A stretch of DNA of 64,000 nt from Muribaculaceae bacterium (GTDB lineage: Bacteria > Bacteroidota > Bacteroidia > Bacteroidales > Muribaculaceae): NCBI GenBank assembly GCA_017935045.1, contig JAGBIJ010000020.1, positions 124,001-188,000 on the forward strand, written 5' to 3'. This document shows, one piece after another, positions 44,427 through 53,133 of this stretch. The notes below the pieces were generated by a model. It was given only the letters and a program-made list of their open reading frames with translations. It was not told the origin of the DNA and searched no databases. Both the position numbers and the translations under genes were made by a program. Each line of letters starts with the position of its first letter. The first letter of the stretch is position 1.

Positions 44427-45485
44427 TTACTTTCCTCCTACAAGCTTCAGGTCGCTTTCAGTCATTCGTCTTACAAGAGTCTCAAAATCGGTCTTGCGCG
44501 GATTCCAGCCCAATTTGCTTACCGCCTTGTGAGGATTGCCGAGCAGAGTCTCTACCTCCGCCGGACGGAAGAATCGGGGATCGACCTCCACCAACACACG
44601 GCCGTTTTCATCTATACCCTTCTCGTTCAGGCCCTCGCCTTCCCATCGCAACGGCAATCCGGCATAGCGGAACGCCAGGTCAGCAAACTCCCTGACAGAG
44701 TGCTGCTCGCCGGTCGCAATAACGTAATCATCCGGTTCCTGCTGCTGCATTATCAGCCACATGCACTCCACATAGTCGGCGGCATAGCCCCAGTCACGCA
44801 GAGCGTTGAGATTGCCCAGATACAGCTTGTCCTGCAATCCGGCCTTGATGCGCGCGGCCGCCAGAGTAATCTTGCGCGTCACGAAATTCTCGCCCCGGCG
44901 CTCGCTCTCATGATTGAACAGAATACCGTTGCAGGCATACATGCCATAACTGTCACGGTAATTGCGCGTGATCCAGTAACCATAGACCTTGGCGCAGGCA
45001 TACGGACTGCGCGGATTAAACGGAGTCTCCTCCGTCTGCGGCGCTTCCAGCACTTTTCCGAACAATTCACTCGTACTTGCCTGATAGATACGCGTCTGCT
45101 TCTCTCGTCCCAGAATACGCACCGCTTCAAGCAGGCGAAGCGTGCCCAAAGCATCGGTATCGGCCGTATATTCCGGCACTTCAAAGCTCACTTTCACATG
45201 GCTCTGAGCGGCCAGATTATATATTTCATCGGGCTTTATCTCCTGGATGATACGTATCAGGGAAGACGAGTCTGTCATATCGCCGTAATGCAGATGCAGC
45301 AGACGCGAGCGGTGCATGTCGCGCACCCATTCGTCCAGATACAGATGCTCGATGCGCTCTGTGTTAAACGAACTTGAGCGCCGTATTATACCATGTACCT
45401 CATACCCCTTTTCAAGCAAAAACTCAGCGAGATATGAGCCATCCTGACCGGTAATGCCCGTAATTAAAGCTATCTTGGTTGCCAT
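44427..45485 (-). CDS. gmd: GDP-mannose 4,6-dehydratase
   Basis: 352 residues. N-terminal [25 protein letters not shown] is the diagnostic Rossmann motif; [30 protein letters not shown], and the catalytic [10 protein letters not shown] follow. A conserved [17 protein letters not shown] segment lies near residue 190. It converts GDP-D-mannose to GDP-4-keto-6-deoxy-D-mannose with bound NADP+. The gene lies 4 bp after the HAD gene and 2 bp before fcl, giving a compact GDP-fucose unit. Confidence 0.96.
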   Translation of the reverse strand: MATKIALITGITGQDGSYLAEFLLEKGYEVHGIIRRSSSFNTERIEHLYLDEWVRDMHRSRLLHLHYGDMTDSSSLIRIIQEIKPDEIYNLAAQSHVKVSFEVPEYTADTDALGTLRLLEAVRILGREKQTRIYQASTSELFGKVLEAPQTEETPFNPRSPYACAKVYGYWITRNYRDSYGMYACNGILFNHESERRGENFVTRKITLAAARIKAGLQDKLYLGNLNALRDWGYAADYVECMWLIMQQQEPDDYVIATGEQHSVREFADLAFRYAGLPLRWEGEGLNEKGIDENGRVLVEVDPRFFRPAEVETLLGNPHKAVSKLGWNPRKTDFETLVRRMTESDLKLVGGK

Positions 45486-45489
45486 TGTT

Positions 45490-46191
45490 TCAAATGCTGT
45501 TTAATATCGTTAATACTTCTGATAGTGAGTCCGACCATATCTGCGGAGCGTAGCCGTCGGCGACGGCTATATCCTGCGGATGAATATTCCACCCCTTGTC
45601 ACGCACGCCTATGGTAAGCCACCCCAGCCAGTTGGGATAATAGAAGTCCTTGGCAGGATTGTCTCCTATACTGACAAATCTCCTGGCGTTAGGATAACGA
45701 CGCACCAATGACTGCCAGCTTCTTATATTCAGCTTGTCGACACCGACAGTCTCGGATATGAAGATATTGTCTGCCGGGAAATACCTGTCAAGACCCAGAG
45801 CGCTGATTTTTGCCATCTGCCGCGACGTGGCGCCGTCGGTTACAAGAGCCAGCCTTACGCCGCTCTCCGACAGACGGCCGAGCAAGCGGCCGGCCTCGGC
45901 ATACAGCTTGATATCAGGCCAATGGGCGCGATATGTCTCCACGCACCTGGATATGAACTCATCGCGTTGCCGCGGCTGCATATATTCAGCCAAAGCGTCA
46001 AATGGATTTTCCGCGCTACACCTTGCGGCAGTCATTATCTCCACCAGTGAAGTGGCGCGTGCCATATCCTCATCAGCCAGCATAGCTGCCACAGCCCGGT
46101 AACCCGACTGCACGTATTGCGCCTCGGAGTAAAGAGTATCGTCAAGGTCAAAAGCCACGACAATGCCGGTATATGCCAATTCGGAAACCAC
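45490..46191 (-). CDS. HAD-superfamily hydrolase
   Basis: 233 residues from a GTG start; no in-frame ATG lies between the upstream stop and the motif. HAD motif I is [15 protein letters not shown] near residue 13, motif [13 protein letters not shown] near 115, motif III and [10 protein letters not shown] and [14 protein letters not shown] near 155-180. It belongs to the phosphoserine/phosphoglycolate phosphatase-like HAD enzymes. As first gene of HAD-gmd-fcl-GT4 it may dephosphorylate a sugar phosphate used by the pathway; that is inference. A TAAATTTG -7 box lies about 50 nt upstream. Confidence 0.82.
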   Translation of the reverse strand: MVSELAYTGIVVAFDLDDTLYSEAQYVQSGYRAVAAMLADEDMARATSLVEIMTAARCSAENPFDALAEYMQPRQRDEFISRCVETYRAHWPDIKLYAEAGRLLGRLSESGVRLALVTDGATSRQMAKISALGLDRYFPADNIFISETVGVDKLNIRSWQSLVRRYPNARRFVSIGDNPAKDFYYPNWLGWLTIGVRDKGWNIHPQDIAVADGYAPQIWSDSLSEVLTILNSI

Positions 46192-46238
46192 TTTTATCAG
46201 ATTATTTCAGCGAAATTACAAAAAATAACGCTACATTC

Positions 46239-46246
46239 CAAATTTA
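46239..46246 (-). promoter_or_regulatory. -7 element for the HAD-gmd-fcl-GT4 operon
   Basis: Minus-strand TAAATTTG. At the -33 position (46267-46269) the sequence is TCA rather than TTG, so support is partial. Confidence 0.4.
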
Positions 46247-46323
46247 TACGCCCACTTCCCACCCATTGAAGAAAGAAAAAAATTTTTTCTTCTCTAAGTC
46301 GACCCCGATTAAAAAATTTTTTA

Positions 46324-46331
46324 TAACTTTG
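46324..46331 (+). promoter_or_regulatory. -7 element for tRNA-Pro
   Basis: TAACTTTG, about 60 nt before the tRNA. No TTG stands at the expected -33 spacing. Confidence 0.45.
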
Positions 46332-46391
46332 CAGCCTGAAACGGGCACCGGCGCTCCCTCGCGGAGTAACCTGTCAGTTTAGCCCGGCACT

Positions 46392-46466
46392 CGGGGCGTA
46401 GCGCAGTCCGGTTAGCGCACCTGCTTTGGGAGCAGGGGGTCGCGAGTTCGAATCTCGCCACCCCGA
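46392..46466 (+). tRNA. tRNA-Pro (anticodon TGG)
   Basis: The cloverleaf can be drawn by eye. The acceptor arms are CGGGGCG (46392-46398) and CACCCCG (46459-46465); D-stem GCGC/GCGC; anticodon stem CCTGC/GCAGG with loop TTTGGGA (anticodon TGG); variable loop GGGTC; T-stem GCGAG/CTCGC with TTCGAAT. Discriminator A at 46466; CCA is not encoded. The acceptor stem has one C-A mismatch at pair 6-67. A terminator follows at once, so it is a single-gene unit. Confidence 0.93.
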
Positions 46467-46473
46467 CATAGCG

Positions 46474-46529
46474 ATAGAAGTCTTGCAGTCAGGCATTTAA
46501 TTGCTTCGCTACAAGACTTCTATTTTTTA
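46474..46529 (+). terminator. Terminator after tRNA-Pro
   Basis: A 12-bp perfect stem (ATAGAAGTCTTG, 46474-46485, with CAAGACTTCTAT, 46512-46523) is followed by TTTTTTATT. Confidence 0.85.
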
Positions 46530-46581
46530 TTCTGCAATCCGTTGTAACAAAAATTTAATATTTGAGTTTGCTTATTTTTTG

Positions 46582-46589
46582 TAATTTTG
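46582..46589 (+). promoter_or_regulatory. -7 element for the Ca2+ ATPase gene
   Basis: TAATTTTG, 20 nt before the ATG at 46610. Several TTG triplets lie upstream, but none at the best spacing (one at 17 nt). Confidence 0.5.
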
Positions 46590-46609
46590 CGTGATTAAAC
46601 CCAATTATT

Positions 46610-49273
46610 ATGTCCGAAAAACAGACTTACAAGGGCTTGTCCGAAGCCCAGGTGGAAGAAAGCCGTGCCAAACATGGCGCCAATGTCCTTACGCCAGCCG
46701 CCAAGGAATCGCTATGGATGGGATTCTTTAGGAAATTCGGCGATCCTCTCATCATAGTGCTGCTGATTGCCGGCGCCCTGTCGCTGGCTATCTCCTGCTA
46801 CGAGTATTTCAGCCTCGACAAAGGCCCGTCTGTATTTTTTGAACCTATAGGCATATTCATCGCCATTCTGCTGGCTACGGGGCTCGCTTTCATTTTTGAG
46901 CTGAAGGCCGACCGCGAGTTCGCGCTGCTCAATCAGGTAAACGACGATGAACCGGTGCAGGTCGTCCGCGACGGCAACGTCTGTCAGGTACCGAAGCGCG
47001 ACATCGTGGTAGGCGACATCGTGATGCTCAATACAGGCAATGAAGTGCCTGCCGACGGCCATCTGCTGGAGGCCGTAGCCCTGAACATCGATGAATCGAC
47101 TCTCACCGGTGAGCCTCTCTGCCACAAGACCGTAGACCCGGCGCAGTTCGACCCCGACGCCACTTTTCCATCCGACACAGCCATGCGCGGCACCAAGGTA
47201 ATGGAGGGCCACGGCATAATGGAGGTCACGGCCGTTGGCGACCATACGGAAAACGGCAAGGTATTTGAGGCCGCGCAGATTGACGACAGCGTAAAGACAC
47301 CGCTCAACGAGCAGCTCGAAGGACTCGGCGGGCTCATCTCACGTATATCCTACATTATAGCGGCAGCGGTAATAGTCGGCCGTCTGACCATATATTTCCT
47401 CAACACAGACAACTTCGTGCTTGTCGATTTCCTTGCCTACGCACTGCAGAGCCTGATGGTGGCCGTAGCGCTGATAGTGGTGTCGGTGCCTGAAGGACTG
47501 CCTATGGCCGTCACTCTCTCGCTGGCCTACTCCATGCGCCGCATGCTCAAGACCAACAATCTGGTGCGCAAGATGCACGCCTGCGAGACTATGGGCGCGA
47601 CTACGGTAATATGCACTGACAAGACCGGCACGCTGACGCAAAACCAGATGCGTATCTACAAGACCAATTTCTTCGCCAAAGAGAGCGAAAAGCAGTATAT
47701 CGACGAAGGTATAGCCGCCAACTCCACGGCGCAGCTGCACACCGAAGGGGACAAGACCGAAGCGCTGGGCAATCCTACCGAGGGAGCGCTGCTGCTCTGG
47801 CTCAAAGACAACGGCGAGGATTATCAGGCGCTTCGCTCGTCTGTGACCAATATCGAGGAGCTACCCTTCTCTACCGAACGCAAATACATGGCCACCGTAG
47901 TGCGGCGTGCCGACGGCTCGCGCGTGATGTACGTGAAGGGCGCGCCGGAGATTGTCTTCGGACTCTGCCGCGATACCAACGGTGTGACCAAAGCCGAGAT
48001 AGACGCACAGCTGCTGGAATACCAGAATCAGGCCATGCGCACATTGGGCTTCGCCTACTGCCTGCTGCATGAGGGCGACAAGACAATAGAGGACGGCAAA
48101 GTGGCTGCCGACGGACTCGTGTTCCTCGGCATCGTGGCCATCTCCGACCCGGTGCGCGGCGACGTGCCGGATGCGGTCAAAGAGGTAATCGACGCAGGCA
48201 TACAGGTAAAGATAGTGACCGGCGACACCCCCGGCACCGCCAAAGAGATAGGCCGGCAGATAGGCTTGTGGGACGACAGGCGCGACAGCGACAGAAACAT
48301 AATCACAGGCGTAGAGTTTGCCGCTCTCTCCGACAAGGAGCTTAAAGAGCGCGTCGGAGACATGAAGATTATAGCCCGCGCGCGTCCTATGGACAAAAAG
48401 CGCCTTGTGGAAGCGCTGCAGGCCAACAATGAGGTGGTCGCCGTGACGGGCGACGGCACCAACGACGCTCCGGCCCTGAAAAGCGCCCACGTCGGCCTCT
48501 CGATGGGCGACGGCACTTCCGTAGCCAAAGAGGCTTCGGACATTACTATAGTCGACAACTCGTTCGCCTCCATAGGCCGCGCCGTCATGTGGGGCCGCTC
48601 GCTCTACCTCAACATACAGCGATTCATACTGTTCCAGATGACGGTCAACGTCGTAGCCTGCCTCATAGTACTCTGCGGAGCCTTCATGGGCATGGAGTCG
48701 CCGCTGACCGTGACCCAGATGCTGTGGGTAAACCTCATCATGGACACCTTCGCTGCCATGGCGCTCGCCTCGCTGCCCCCGTCAGACTCCGTGATGCGCG
48801 ACAAGCCGCGCTCACGCTCCGCCTTCATCATATCGCGTCAGATGTGGAAAGCCATCATCGGCGTGGGCGGCATCTTCTTCGCCATACTGCTCGCCATCCT
48901 CTATATCTTTGAACACTACGATGTAAGCAGCATGACAGAGCTTTTCGCCTTCATACCGCAGGCACCCGGCACAAAAGAAACACTGACCCCCTACGAGCTG
49001 TCCATGTTCTTCACAATCTTCGTCTTCCTTCAGTTCTGGAACATGTTCAACGCCCGCGCATGGGCTACAGGCCGCTCCGCCTTCCACTTCCGCAGCTGCG
49101 GCGGTTTCATGGCCATTGCACTGTTTATCCTGATAGGCCAGATAGCAATAGTTACCATCGGCGGCCAGTTCTTCTCAGTTAAGCCGCTGCGTCTCTCCGA
49201 CTGGGCCATCATAATCGGAGGCACCTCCATAGTCCTCTGGATAGGCGAGCTCATCCGCCTCTTCAAAAAATAA
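46610..49273 (+). CDS. Calcium-translocating P-type ATPase, PMCA type
   Basis: 887 residues, full length. The actuator TGE motif (IDESTLTGEPL, about 160-170), M4 ion-site VVSVPEGLPMAVTLS, the phosphorylation site CTDKTGTLTQNQM (Asp337), KGAPEIVF in the nucleotide domain, the hinge VTGDGTNDAPALK, and M6 NLIMDTFAAMALA all fit PMCA-type pumps. The PEGL in M4 and N..D in M6 are the expected Ca2+ ligands. It would export Ca2+ across the inner membrane using ATP. It has its own promoter and a strong terminator. An N-terminal cation-ATPase domain (YKGLSEAQVEESRAKHG) is present. Confidence 0.92.
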   Translation: MSEKQTYKGLSEAQVEESRAKHGANVLTPAAKESLWMGFFRKFGDPLIIVLLIAGALSLAISCYEYFSLDKGPSVFFEPIGIFIAILLATGLAFIFELKADREFALLNQVNDDEPVQVVRDGNVCQVPKRDIVVGDIVMLNTGNEVPADGHLLEAVALNIDESTLTGEPLCHKTVDPAQFDPDATFPSDTAMRGTKVMEGHGIMEVTAVGDHTENGKVFEAAQIDDSVKTPLNEQLEGLGGLISRISYIIAAAVIVGRLTIYFLNTDNFVLVDFLAYALQSLMVAVALIVVSVPEGLPMAVTLSLAYSMRRMLKTNNLVRKMHACETMGATTVICTDKTGTLTQNQMRIYKTNFFAKESEKQYIDEGIAANSTAQLHTEGDKTEALGNPTEGALLLWLKDNGEDYQALRSSVTNIEELPFSTERKYMATVVRRADGSRVMYVKGAPEIVFGLCRDTNGVTKAEIDAQLLEYQNQAMRTLGFAYCLLHEGDKTIEDGKVAADGLVFLGIVAISDPVRGDVPDAVKEVIDAGIQVKIVTGDTPGTAKEIGRQIGLWDDRRDSDRNIITGVEFAALSDKELKERVGDMKIIARARPMDKKRLVEALQANNEVVAVTGDGTNDAPALKSAHVGLSMGDGTSVAKEASDITIVDNSFASIGRAVMWGRSLYLNIQRFILFQMTVNVVACLIVLCGAFMGMESPLTVTQMLWVNLIMDTFAAMALASLPPSDSVMRDKPRSRSAFIISRQMWKAIIGVGGIFFAILLAILYIFEHYDVSSMTELFAFIPQAPGTKETLTPYELSMFFTIFVFLQFWNMFNARAWATGRSAFHFRSCGGFMAIALFILIGQIAIVTIGGQFFSVKPLRLSDWAIIIGGTSIVLWIGELIRLFKK

Positions 49274-49284
49274 AGAGTCTCAAC

Positions 49285-49328
49285 AAAAAAGTGATATGCG
49301 GCGTTTTTCGCCAAATATCACTTTTTTT
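49285..49328. terminator. Bidirectional terminator between the ATPase gene and queE
   Basis: A 13-bp perfect stem (AAAAAAGTGATAT, 49285-49297, with ATATCACTTTTTT, 49315-49327) with T-runs on both strands. Confidence 0.88.
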
Positions 49329-49351
49329 GTATCCTGTTAATACTGAACGAA

Positions 49352-49966
49352 TCAGGGGATGCCGAGGTAGCGGTGGGTCTGCAGGCTGAGGCGCCAGCGG
49401 GGGTCGGATTTAACGCGGCTCACGGTACGTGCCACGTTCGCGCCGTATCGTTCCGGGTCGGGTACGAAGCAGGGTTGGAGGAACATGGCGGTGGTGGAGC
49501 CGGCCTGGCGCAGATGGAAATAAGGCTCAAGGTCCTGGCCTATGTCGACCACCTTTATCTCGTCAGCGCGCTGCACCCGCAGGACGGATGCCTCGGCAGC
49601 CGAAGCGGCCTCGGTCATCCCTATTTTCGGCGACAGCGTGATCCAGTCTATTTCATCGGGAACACGGCGCGTGCCGTTGGTCTCGATGGCAATCTTTTTA
49701 CCCGTGCCTATGTGCAGCGCGCGGATGAAGTCGTCGTCTATCCACAGCGACGGCTCGCCGCCGGTAAGTACAATCCACTCGCATGAGTAAGTGTTGACGT
49801 AGTCTATTATCTCGGCGTCGGTCATCTCCACCCCACGCTCATGGGCGGTGTCGCAGAAGGGACAACGCAGGTTGCATCCGCTGAAGCGCACGAAGACGCA
49901 GGGCACGCCGGTATGCGCGCCCTCGCCCTGCAACGAATAGAATATCTCGTTGATACGGCGTGCCAT
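49352..49966 (-). CDS. queE: 7-carboxy-7-deazaguanine synthase
   Basis: 204 residues from the ATG at 49966, which overlaps the queD stop (ATGA); this start puts INEIFYSLQGEGAHTG at the N-terminus. The radical-SAM cluster motif GCNLRCPFCDT (CxxxCxxC) lies near residue 35. Next come LTGGEPSLW, IAIETNGTR and WITLSPKIG. QueE rearranges 6-carboxy-tetrahydropterin to 7-carboxy-7-deazaguanine. It is the last gene of queF-queC-queD-queE and is followed by a terminator. Confidence 0.95.
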   Translation of the reverse strand: MARRINEIFYSLQGEGAHTGVPCVFVRFSGCNLRCPFCDTAHERGVEMTDAEIIDYVNTYSCEWIVLTGGEPSLWIDDDFIRALHIGTGKKIAIETNGTRRVPDEIDWITLSPKIGMTEAASAAEASVLRVQRADEIKVVDIGQDLEPYFHLRQAGSTTAMFLQPCFVPDPERYGANVARTVSRVKSDPRWRLSLQTHRYLGIP

Positions 49967-50301
49967 CAGTCGTCGGTCTCGTAAGATGCTATGTTGCCTT
50001 CGCTCTCCTGCACGTCGCAGCGGTAGCACTCAGGTATGCTGTCCACGACCCAACGGGCCAGGTTCTCGGCCGTGGGATTGAAAGGCAGCACGTCGTTGAG
50101 CACGGCATGGTCGAGCGAGCCCTGTATCAGCTCCTTGATGTGGGTAAAGTCGGCCACCATACCGTCGGCATTAAGCTCGGCTGCGCGGCAGTGGACGGTA
50201 AGAATCCAGTTATGTCCGTGGAGCGCCGTGCATTTGCTGCTGTAAGAGAGGGTAAGGCGGTGGGCCGCGGATATTTCAATGCGTTTCTGTACGTAATACA
50301 T
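49966..50301 (-). CDS. queD: 6-carboxy-5,6,7,8-tetrahydropterin synthase
   Basis: 111 residues. Zinc-ligand histidines are visible in ISAAHRLTL and LHGHNW; the catalytic Cys lies before the latter (KCTALHGHNW). VADFTHIKELI and DHAVLNDV, then TAENLARWV, match QueD/PTPS-I. It converts 7,8-dihydroneopterin triphosphate to 6-carboxytetrahydropterin. It lies 3 bp after queC and overlaps queE by 4 bp. Confidence 0.95.
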   Translation of the reverse strand: MYYVQKRIEISAAHRLTLSYSSKCTALHGHNWILTVHCRAAELNADGMVADFTHIKELIQGSLDHAVLNDVLPFNPTAENLARWVVDSIPECYRCDVQESEGNIASYETDD

Positions 50302-50304
50302 AAT

Positions 50305-50958
50305 TCAGTCCATATAGATTGTGGGGTCCTCTATTCCGGCCTCGGCCATCGCCTCCTTGCGTTCCACGCATGTGCCGCACTTGCCGCAGTGCTTCTCGCC
50401 GCCTTTGTAGCAGGAATAAGTCAGTGCATAGTCCATACCCAGCTCCTTTCCTCGGCGGGCTATGTCTCCCTTGGTCATGTCGGTATACGGGGCAAGCAGT
50501 GTGATGCCGGGGAAAGTGCCGAGCCTCATGGCTTCGCTCATGGCGCTCACGAACTCGGGGCGGCAGTCGGGATAAATGGTGTGGTCGCCGCCGTGGTTGG
50601 CCATCATCACGTGCTTCAGGCCTCGGCTCTCGGCCAGGCCGGCGGCCACGGCCAGCATTATGCCGTTGCGGAAAGGCACCACGGTGCTTTTCATGTTGTC
50701 GGCGGCATAGTGGCCTTCGGGTATCGAGTCGGCTCCCTCCAGCAGCGAGGAGTGGAAATACTCTCCCATGAATGACAGAGGGATAATCAGATGCTCGACT
50801 CCGAGTTTGCGGCAGTTGACGCGGGCGCACTCTATCTCACGGGCGTTGTGATTGGAGCCGTAGTCGAAACTTACGGCCACGGCTATGCGGTCGGCGTAGT
50901 CATAAAGCATGGTAGTGGAGTCCATGCCTCCGGAAAGTATCAGCACGGAGTCCTTCAT
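50305..50958 (-). CDS. queC: 7-cyano-7-deazaguanine synthase
   Basis: 217 residues. The ATP PP-loop [11 protein letters not shown] lies at residues 6-16. The C-terminal zinc site [18 protein letters not shown] lies near 190. QueC turns 7-carboxy-7-deazaguanine into preQ0 using ATP and ammonia. The ATG overlaps the queF stop as [20 protein letters not shown] and [17 protein letters not shown] are further family stretches. Normal length. Confidence 0.96.
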   Translation of the reverse strand: MKDSVLILSGGMDSTTMLYDYADRIAVAVSFDYGSNHNAREIECARVNCRKLGVEHLIIPLSFMGEYFHSSLLEGADSIPEGHYAADNMKSTVVPFRNGIMLAVAAGLAESRGLKHVMMANHGGDHTIYPDCRPEFVSAMSEAMRLGTFPGITLLAPYTDMTKGDIARRGKELGMDYALTYSCYKGGEKHCGKCGTCVERKEAMAEAGIEDPTIYMD

Positions 50959-51422
50959 AGCGCGGCAAGTTCAGCGATTATACGATTGTGTTCCATCTCT
51001 TTGTGTTCCTCGTCGCCACGACAGGCAAACGGATGGATACTGATACCGCCGCGCGGCATGAAGCGTCCTTTTACCTCCAGATAACGGGGCTCCATTAGCT
51101 TCCACAGGTCATTGAGAATGATGTTCACGCAGTCCTCGTGGAAGTCGCCGTGGTTGCGGAAGGAGAAGAGATAGAGCTTCAGGCTCTTGCTCTCCACCAT
51201 ACGGTGCCGGGGGATATACTTGATGTAGATGTGTCCGAAATCGGGCTGGCCGGTCTTGGGACACAATGTCGTAAACTCGGGACAATCGAAAGTCACGACA
51301 TACTCGCGGTCGGGATGCTTGTTCTCGAATGTCTCCAGCAGTGAAGGGGCATAGTCTGTAGGATAGGCGGTGCCCTGGTTGCCCAGCAGGGTCACGCCTT
51401 CAAGTTCTTTGTCAGTACGCAT
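50955..51422 (-). CDS. queF: NADPH-dependent 7-cyano-7-deazaguanine (preQ0) reductase
   Basis: 155 residues from the ATG at 51422; an upstream in-frame GTG (51452) would lengthen the protein by ten unlike residues and is not preferred. It is the short, unimodular QueF type. [16 protein letters not shown] holds the catalytic cysteine, and [19 protein letters not shown] is the QueF motif with the catalytic Asp-His region. It reduces preQ0 to preQ1 for queuosine in tRNA. It is the first gene of the operon, with its own promoter. Confidence 0.94.
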   Translation of the reverse strand: MRTDKELEGVTLLGNQGTAYPTDYAPSLLETFENKHPDREYVVTFDCPEFTTLCPKTGQPDFGHIYIKYIPRHRMVESKSLKLYLFSFRNHGDFHEDCVNIILNDLWKLMEPRYLEVKGRFMPRGGISIHPFACRGDEEHKEMEHNRIIAELAAL

Positions 51423-51466
51423 AAATGTAAGAATTTTTATGGCGGGATTCACTTCCGCTCAGTGAC
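51423..51466 (-). promoter_or_regulatory. queF leader with a weak preQ1-I-like pseudoknot pattern
   Basis: On the minus strand GCGG/CCGC forms a 4-bp stem whose loop contains GAAT. An A-rich tail (CATAAAA) follows, then ATTC, which can pair with GAAT. This is the H-type pseudoknot layout of preQ1-I riboswitches, at the right place before queF. The conserved preQ1-I nucleotides are not clearly present, so this is speculative. Confidence 0.2.
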
Positions 51467-51468
51467 TG

Positions 51469-51499
51469 CAAAATTAGTCAAAATTAGCCATATACACAA
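51469..51499 (-). promoter_or_regulatory. Promoter of queFCDE
   Basis: Minus-strand TTG (CAA at 51497-51499), 20 nt, then TAATTTTG (51476-51469). A second TAATTTTG lies two bases further upstream in tandem. The rest of the gap up to 51723 is AT-rich and shows no supported gene. Confidence 0.65.
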
Positions 51500-51723
51500 A
51501 CGCGCCGCCAATAGAAAACGACGAAAAAATTTAAAATTTAAAAAACAAAAAATACCAATAAGAAGTGCAACGGCATTTTCCATTAGTTTGAACCGCCGCG
51601 CAATTTCAGTGTGTTGCCAAATAATCCTGACGGCTACACTCATCTTAGCAGTTGTCATTACACGTTGACAGGCTGCTTAAAACGAATGTGAATTAAGGGG
51701 AGTAAACCGTGAGAAGAACCGGC

Positions 51724-52368
51724 TCACTTGAAATATTTAACTTTTATTTTGCTAATGCGGTCTATTATCTGCCATACCCTTTTAAAATCTATATGATAAT
51801 CATCAGCCGTATCATTCTCAAGCTGAGGAAATGGAGGACATGCCCTGAGATGAAACTCCTTATTCATAAAACCATTTATCTGGTGTTCTTTTACGCTTTT
51901 ATTCTCACTGTCATCAAAAAAGAAATACTCGGGCTCTATGAACCCATAGACTGTATCAATCTGGCTGTAAATATTATTCATTATTTTTTGCTTGAAATAC
52001 GGATCCCTTAATGTAAGTGCAATTACCCGTTCATGCGTAAATTTAAAGTTAGAAAACCCGTATTTACCATAACTGATATACCATTCCATTATATGCGGAG
52101 AACTCACGATTGAATCGCATACTATCTTTCGCATGCAGGCTTCATAGCCTTCTTCGCCCATAGTAGAAATTATGATACGATTGATTGCGTTACAAGTAAT
52201 CAAATTTCCATCGGGATCATTAGTAAGTACTAAGGTATAGCCCAGTTTCCGAACGTCGTTATAATCACTGCTATGCAACGGAGTATAGCCAAAAAGGTCA
52301 ATGACAAACAACAAGGCCACTGCCATCAGCAAACCTCTCATCATGCTCTTTTTCTCTTTCATTCTCAT
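51724..52368 (-). CDS. Exported or membrane-anchored protein of unknown function
   Basis: 214 residues. An N-terminal hydrophobic segment (MMRGLLMAVALLFVIDLFGYTP) may be an uncleaved anchor or a signal peptide. The rest is soluble, mixed helix and strand, with GEEGYEACMRKIVCDS near residue 72, similar to GTDGYRRVCDKLRKDS in the next protein upstream (52417-53034); the two look like diverged tandem paralogs. The gene is AT-richer than the rest of the window. The start could also be the ATG at 52362. No known domain was recognised. Confidence 0.6.
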   Translation of the reverse strand: MRMKEKKSMMRGLLMAVALLFVIDLFGYTPLHSSDYNDVRKLGYTLVLTNDPDGNLITCNAINRIIISTMGEEGYEACMRKIVCDSIVSSPHIMEWYISYGKYGFSNFKFTHERVIALTLRDPYFKQKIMNNIYSQIDTVYGFIEPEYFFFDDSENKSVKEHQINGFMNKEFHLRACPPFPQLENDTADDYHIDFKRVWQIIDRISKIKVKYFK

Positions 52369-52416
52369 TATTTCTCGTTTATTCCAGTCTCGCTGTTAAA
52401 AGATGACTGGAGATAC

Positions 52417-53034
52417 TTAGAAATTTTTAATCTCGCACTGTAATTTGTCTTTTTGCTTCCACAGTCGATACGCGCTGTCAAGACTCAGAGGCACGGCAGA
52501 GTCATAGTCTTGTATGATTTTTTCCAAACTGTCAGGACTCATATCGTACAGTTTCCGCCCGGAATAGTATGGCACAGGTATGGATATAGGAAACACAAAT
52601 CTGTCTGAATTTTTTAATATTTGATATGACATTGAATCTCCGAGACTGCGGTCTTCAGGATACACTATTCCAGGTAAATAATCGCATTGATTGATACGGT
52701 TTATGAAACGCTCCCCGTATAGACTGTCCTGTAACAAATCCTTGAATACCGAGTCAGGATAATGCAGGAATTTAGCTGAAACAACAGTACTGTCATTATA
52801 CGCTATGACAATATTTATATTCCTGATATTGCCGGTAGAGTCTTTTCGCAGCTTATCGCAGACGCGCCTATAGCCGTCTGTGCCGAACTCATCAAGAAAT
52901 GCCCTGCAGCCTATAGCCTCGATTTTATAATTCGCCTCCTTCGACGGCATGACCCGTATTGTATGAAAAGCCCATACGGTCAGATAAGCACAAACTGACA
53001 AAACTATCGCCGCTAACAAACGCATATTTCTCAT
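52417..53034 (-). CDS. Exported or membrane-anchored protein of unknown function, paralog of its neighbour
   Basis: 205 residues. The N-terminal segment MRLLAAIVLSVCAYLTVWAF is a probable anchor or signal. The soluble part has IEAIGCRAFLDEFGTDGYRRV, then SVFKDLLQDSLYGERFINRI, which parallels RDPYFKQKIMNNIYS of the gene at 51724-52368. C-terminal charged segment DSAYRLWKQKDKLQ. It lies 48 bp before that gene on the same strand, so they may be co-transcribed. Base composition is AT-rich. Function unknown. Confidence 0.6.
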   Translation of the reverse strand: MRNMRLLAAIVLSVCAYLTVWAFHTIRVMPSKEANYKIEAIGCRAFLDEFGTDGYRRVCDKLRKDSTGNIRNINIVIAYNDSTVVSAKFLHYPDSVFKDLLQDSLYGERFINRINQCDYLPGIVYPEDRSLGDSMSYQILKNSDRFVFPISIPVPYYSGRKLYDMSPDSLEKIIQDYDSAVPLSLDSAYRLWKQKDKLQCEIKNF

Positions 53035-53133
53035 TTTAAAAGACCTATATCGATAAAATTTTGTTCGTTACATTCGCCTCTACATAAATCAGTACAGCTG
53101 TGGATGCCGCTTCAGCCTTTCATAACTGGCTTA

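Noticed and set aside
44409..45377. Long open frame opposite gmd (322 codons)
   Set aside because: Antisense shadow of a confidently identified gene.
51462..51668. Short Lys/Arg-rich open frame in the gap beside queF
   Set aside because: AT-rich stretch translating to poly-basic sequence; it covers the queF promoter and has no start signal.
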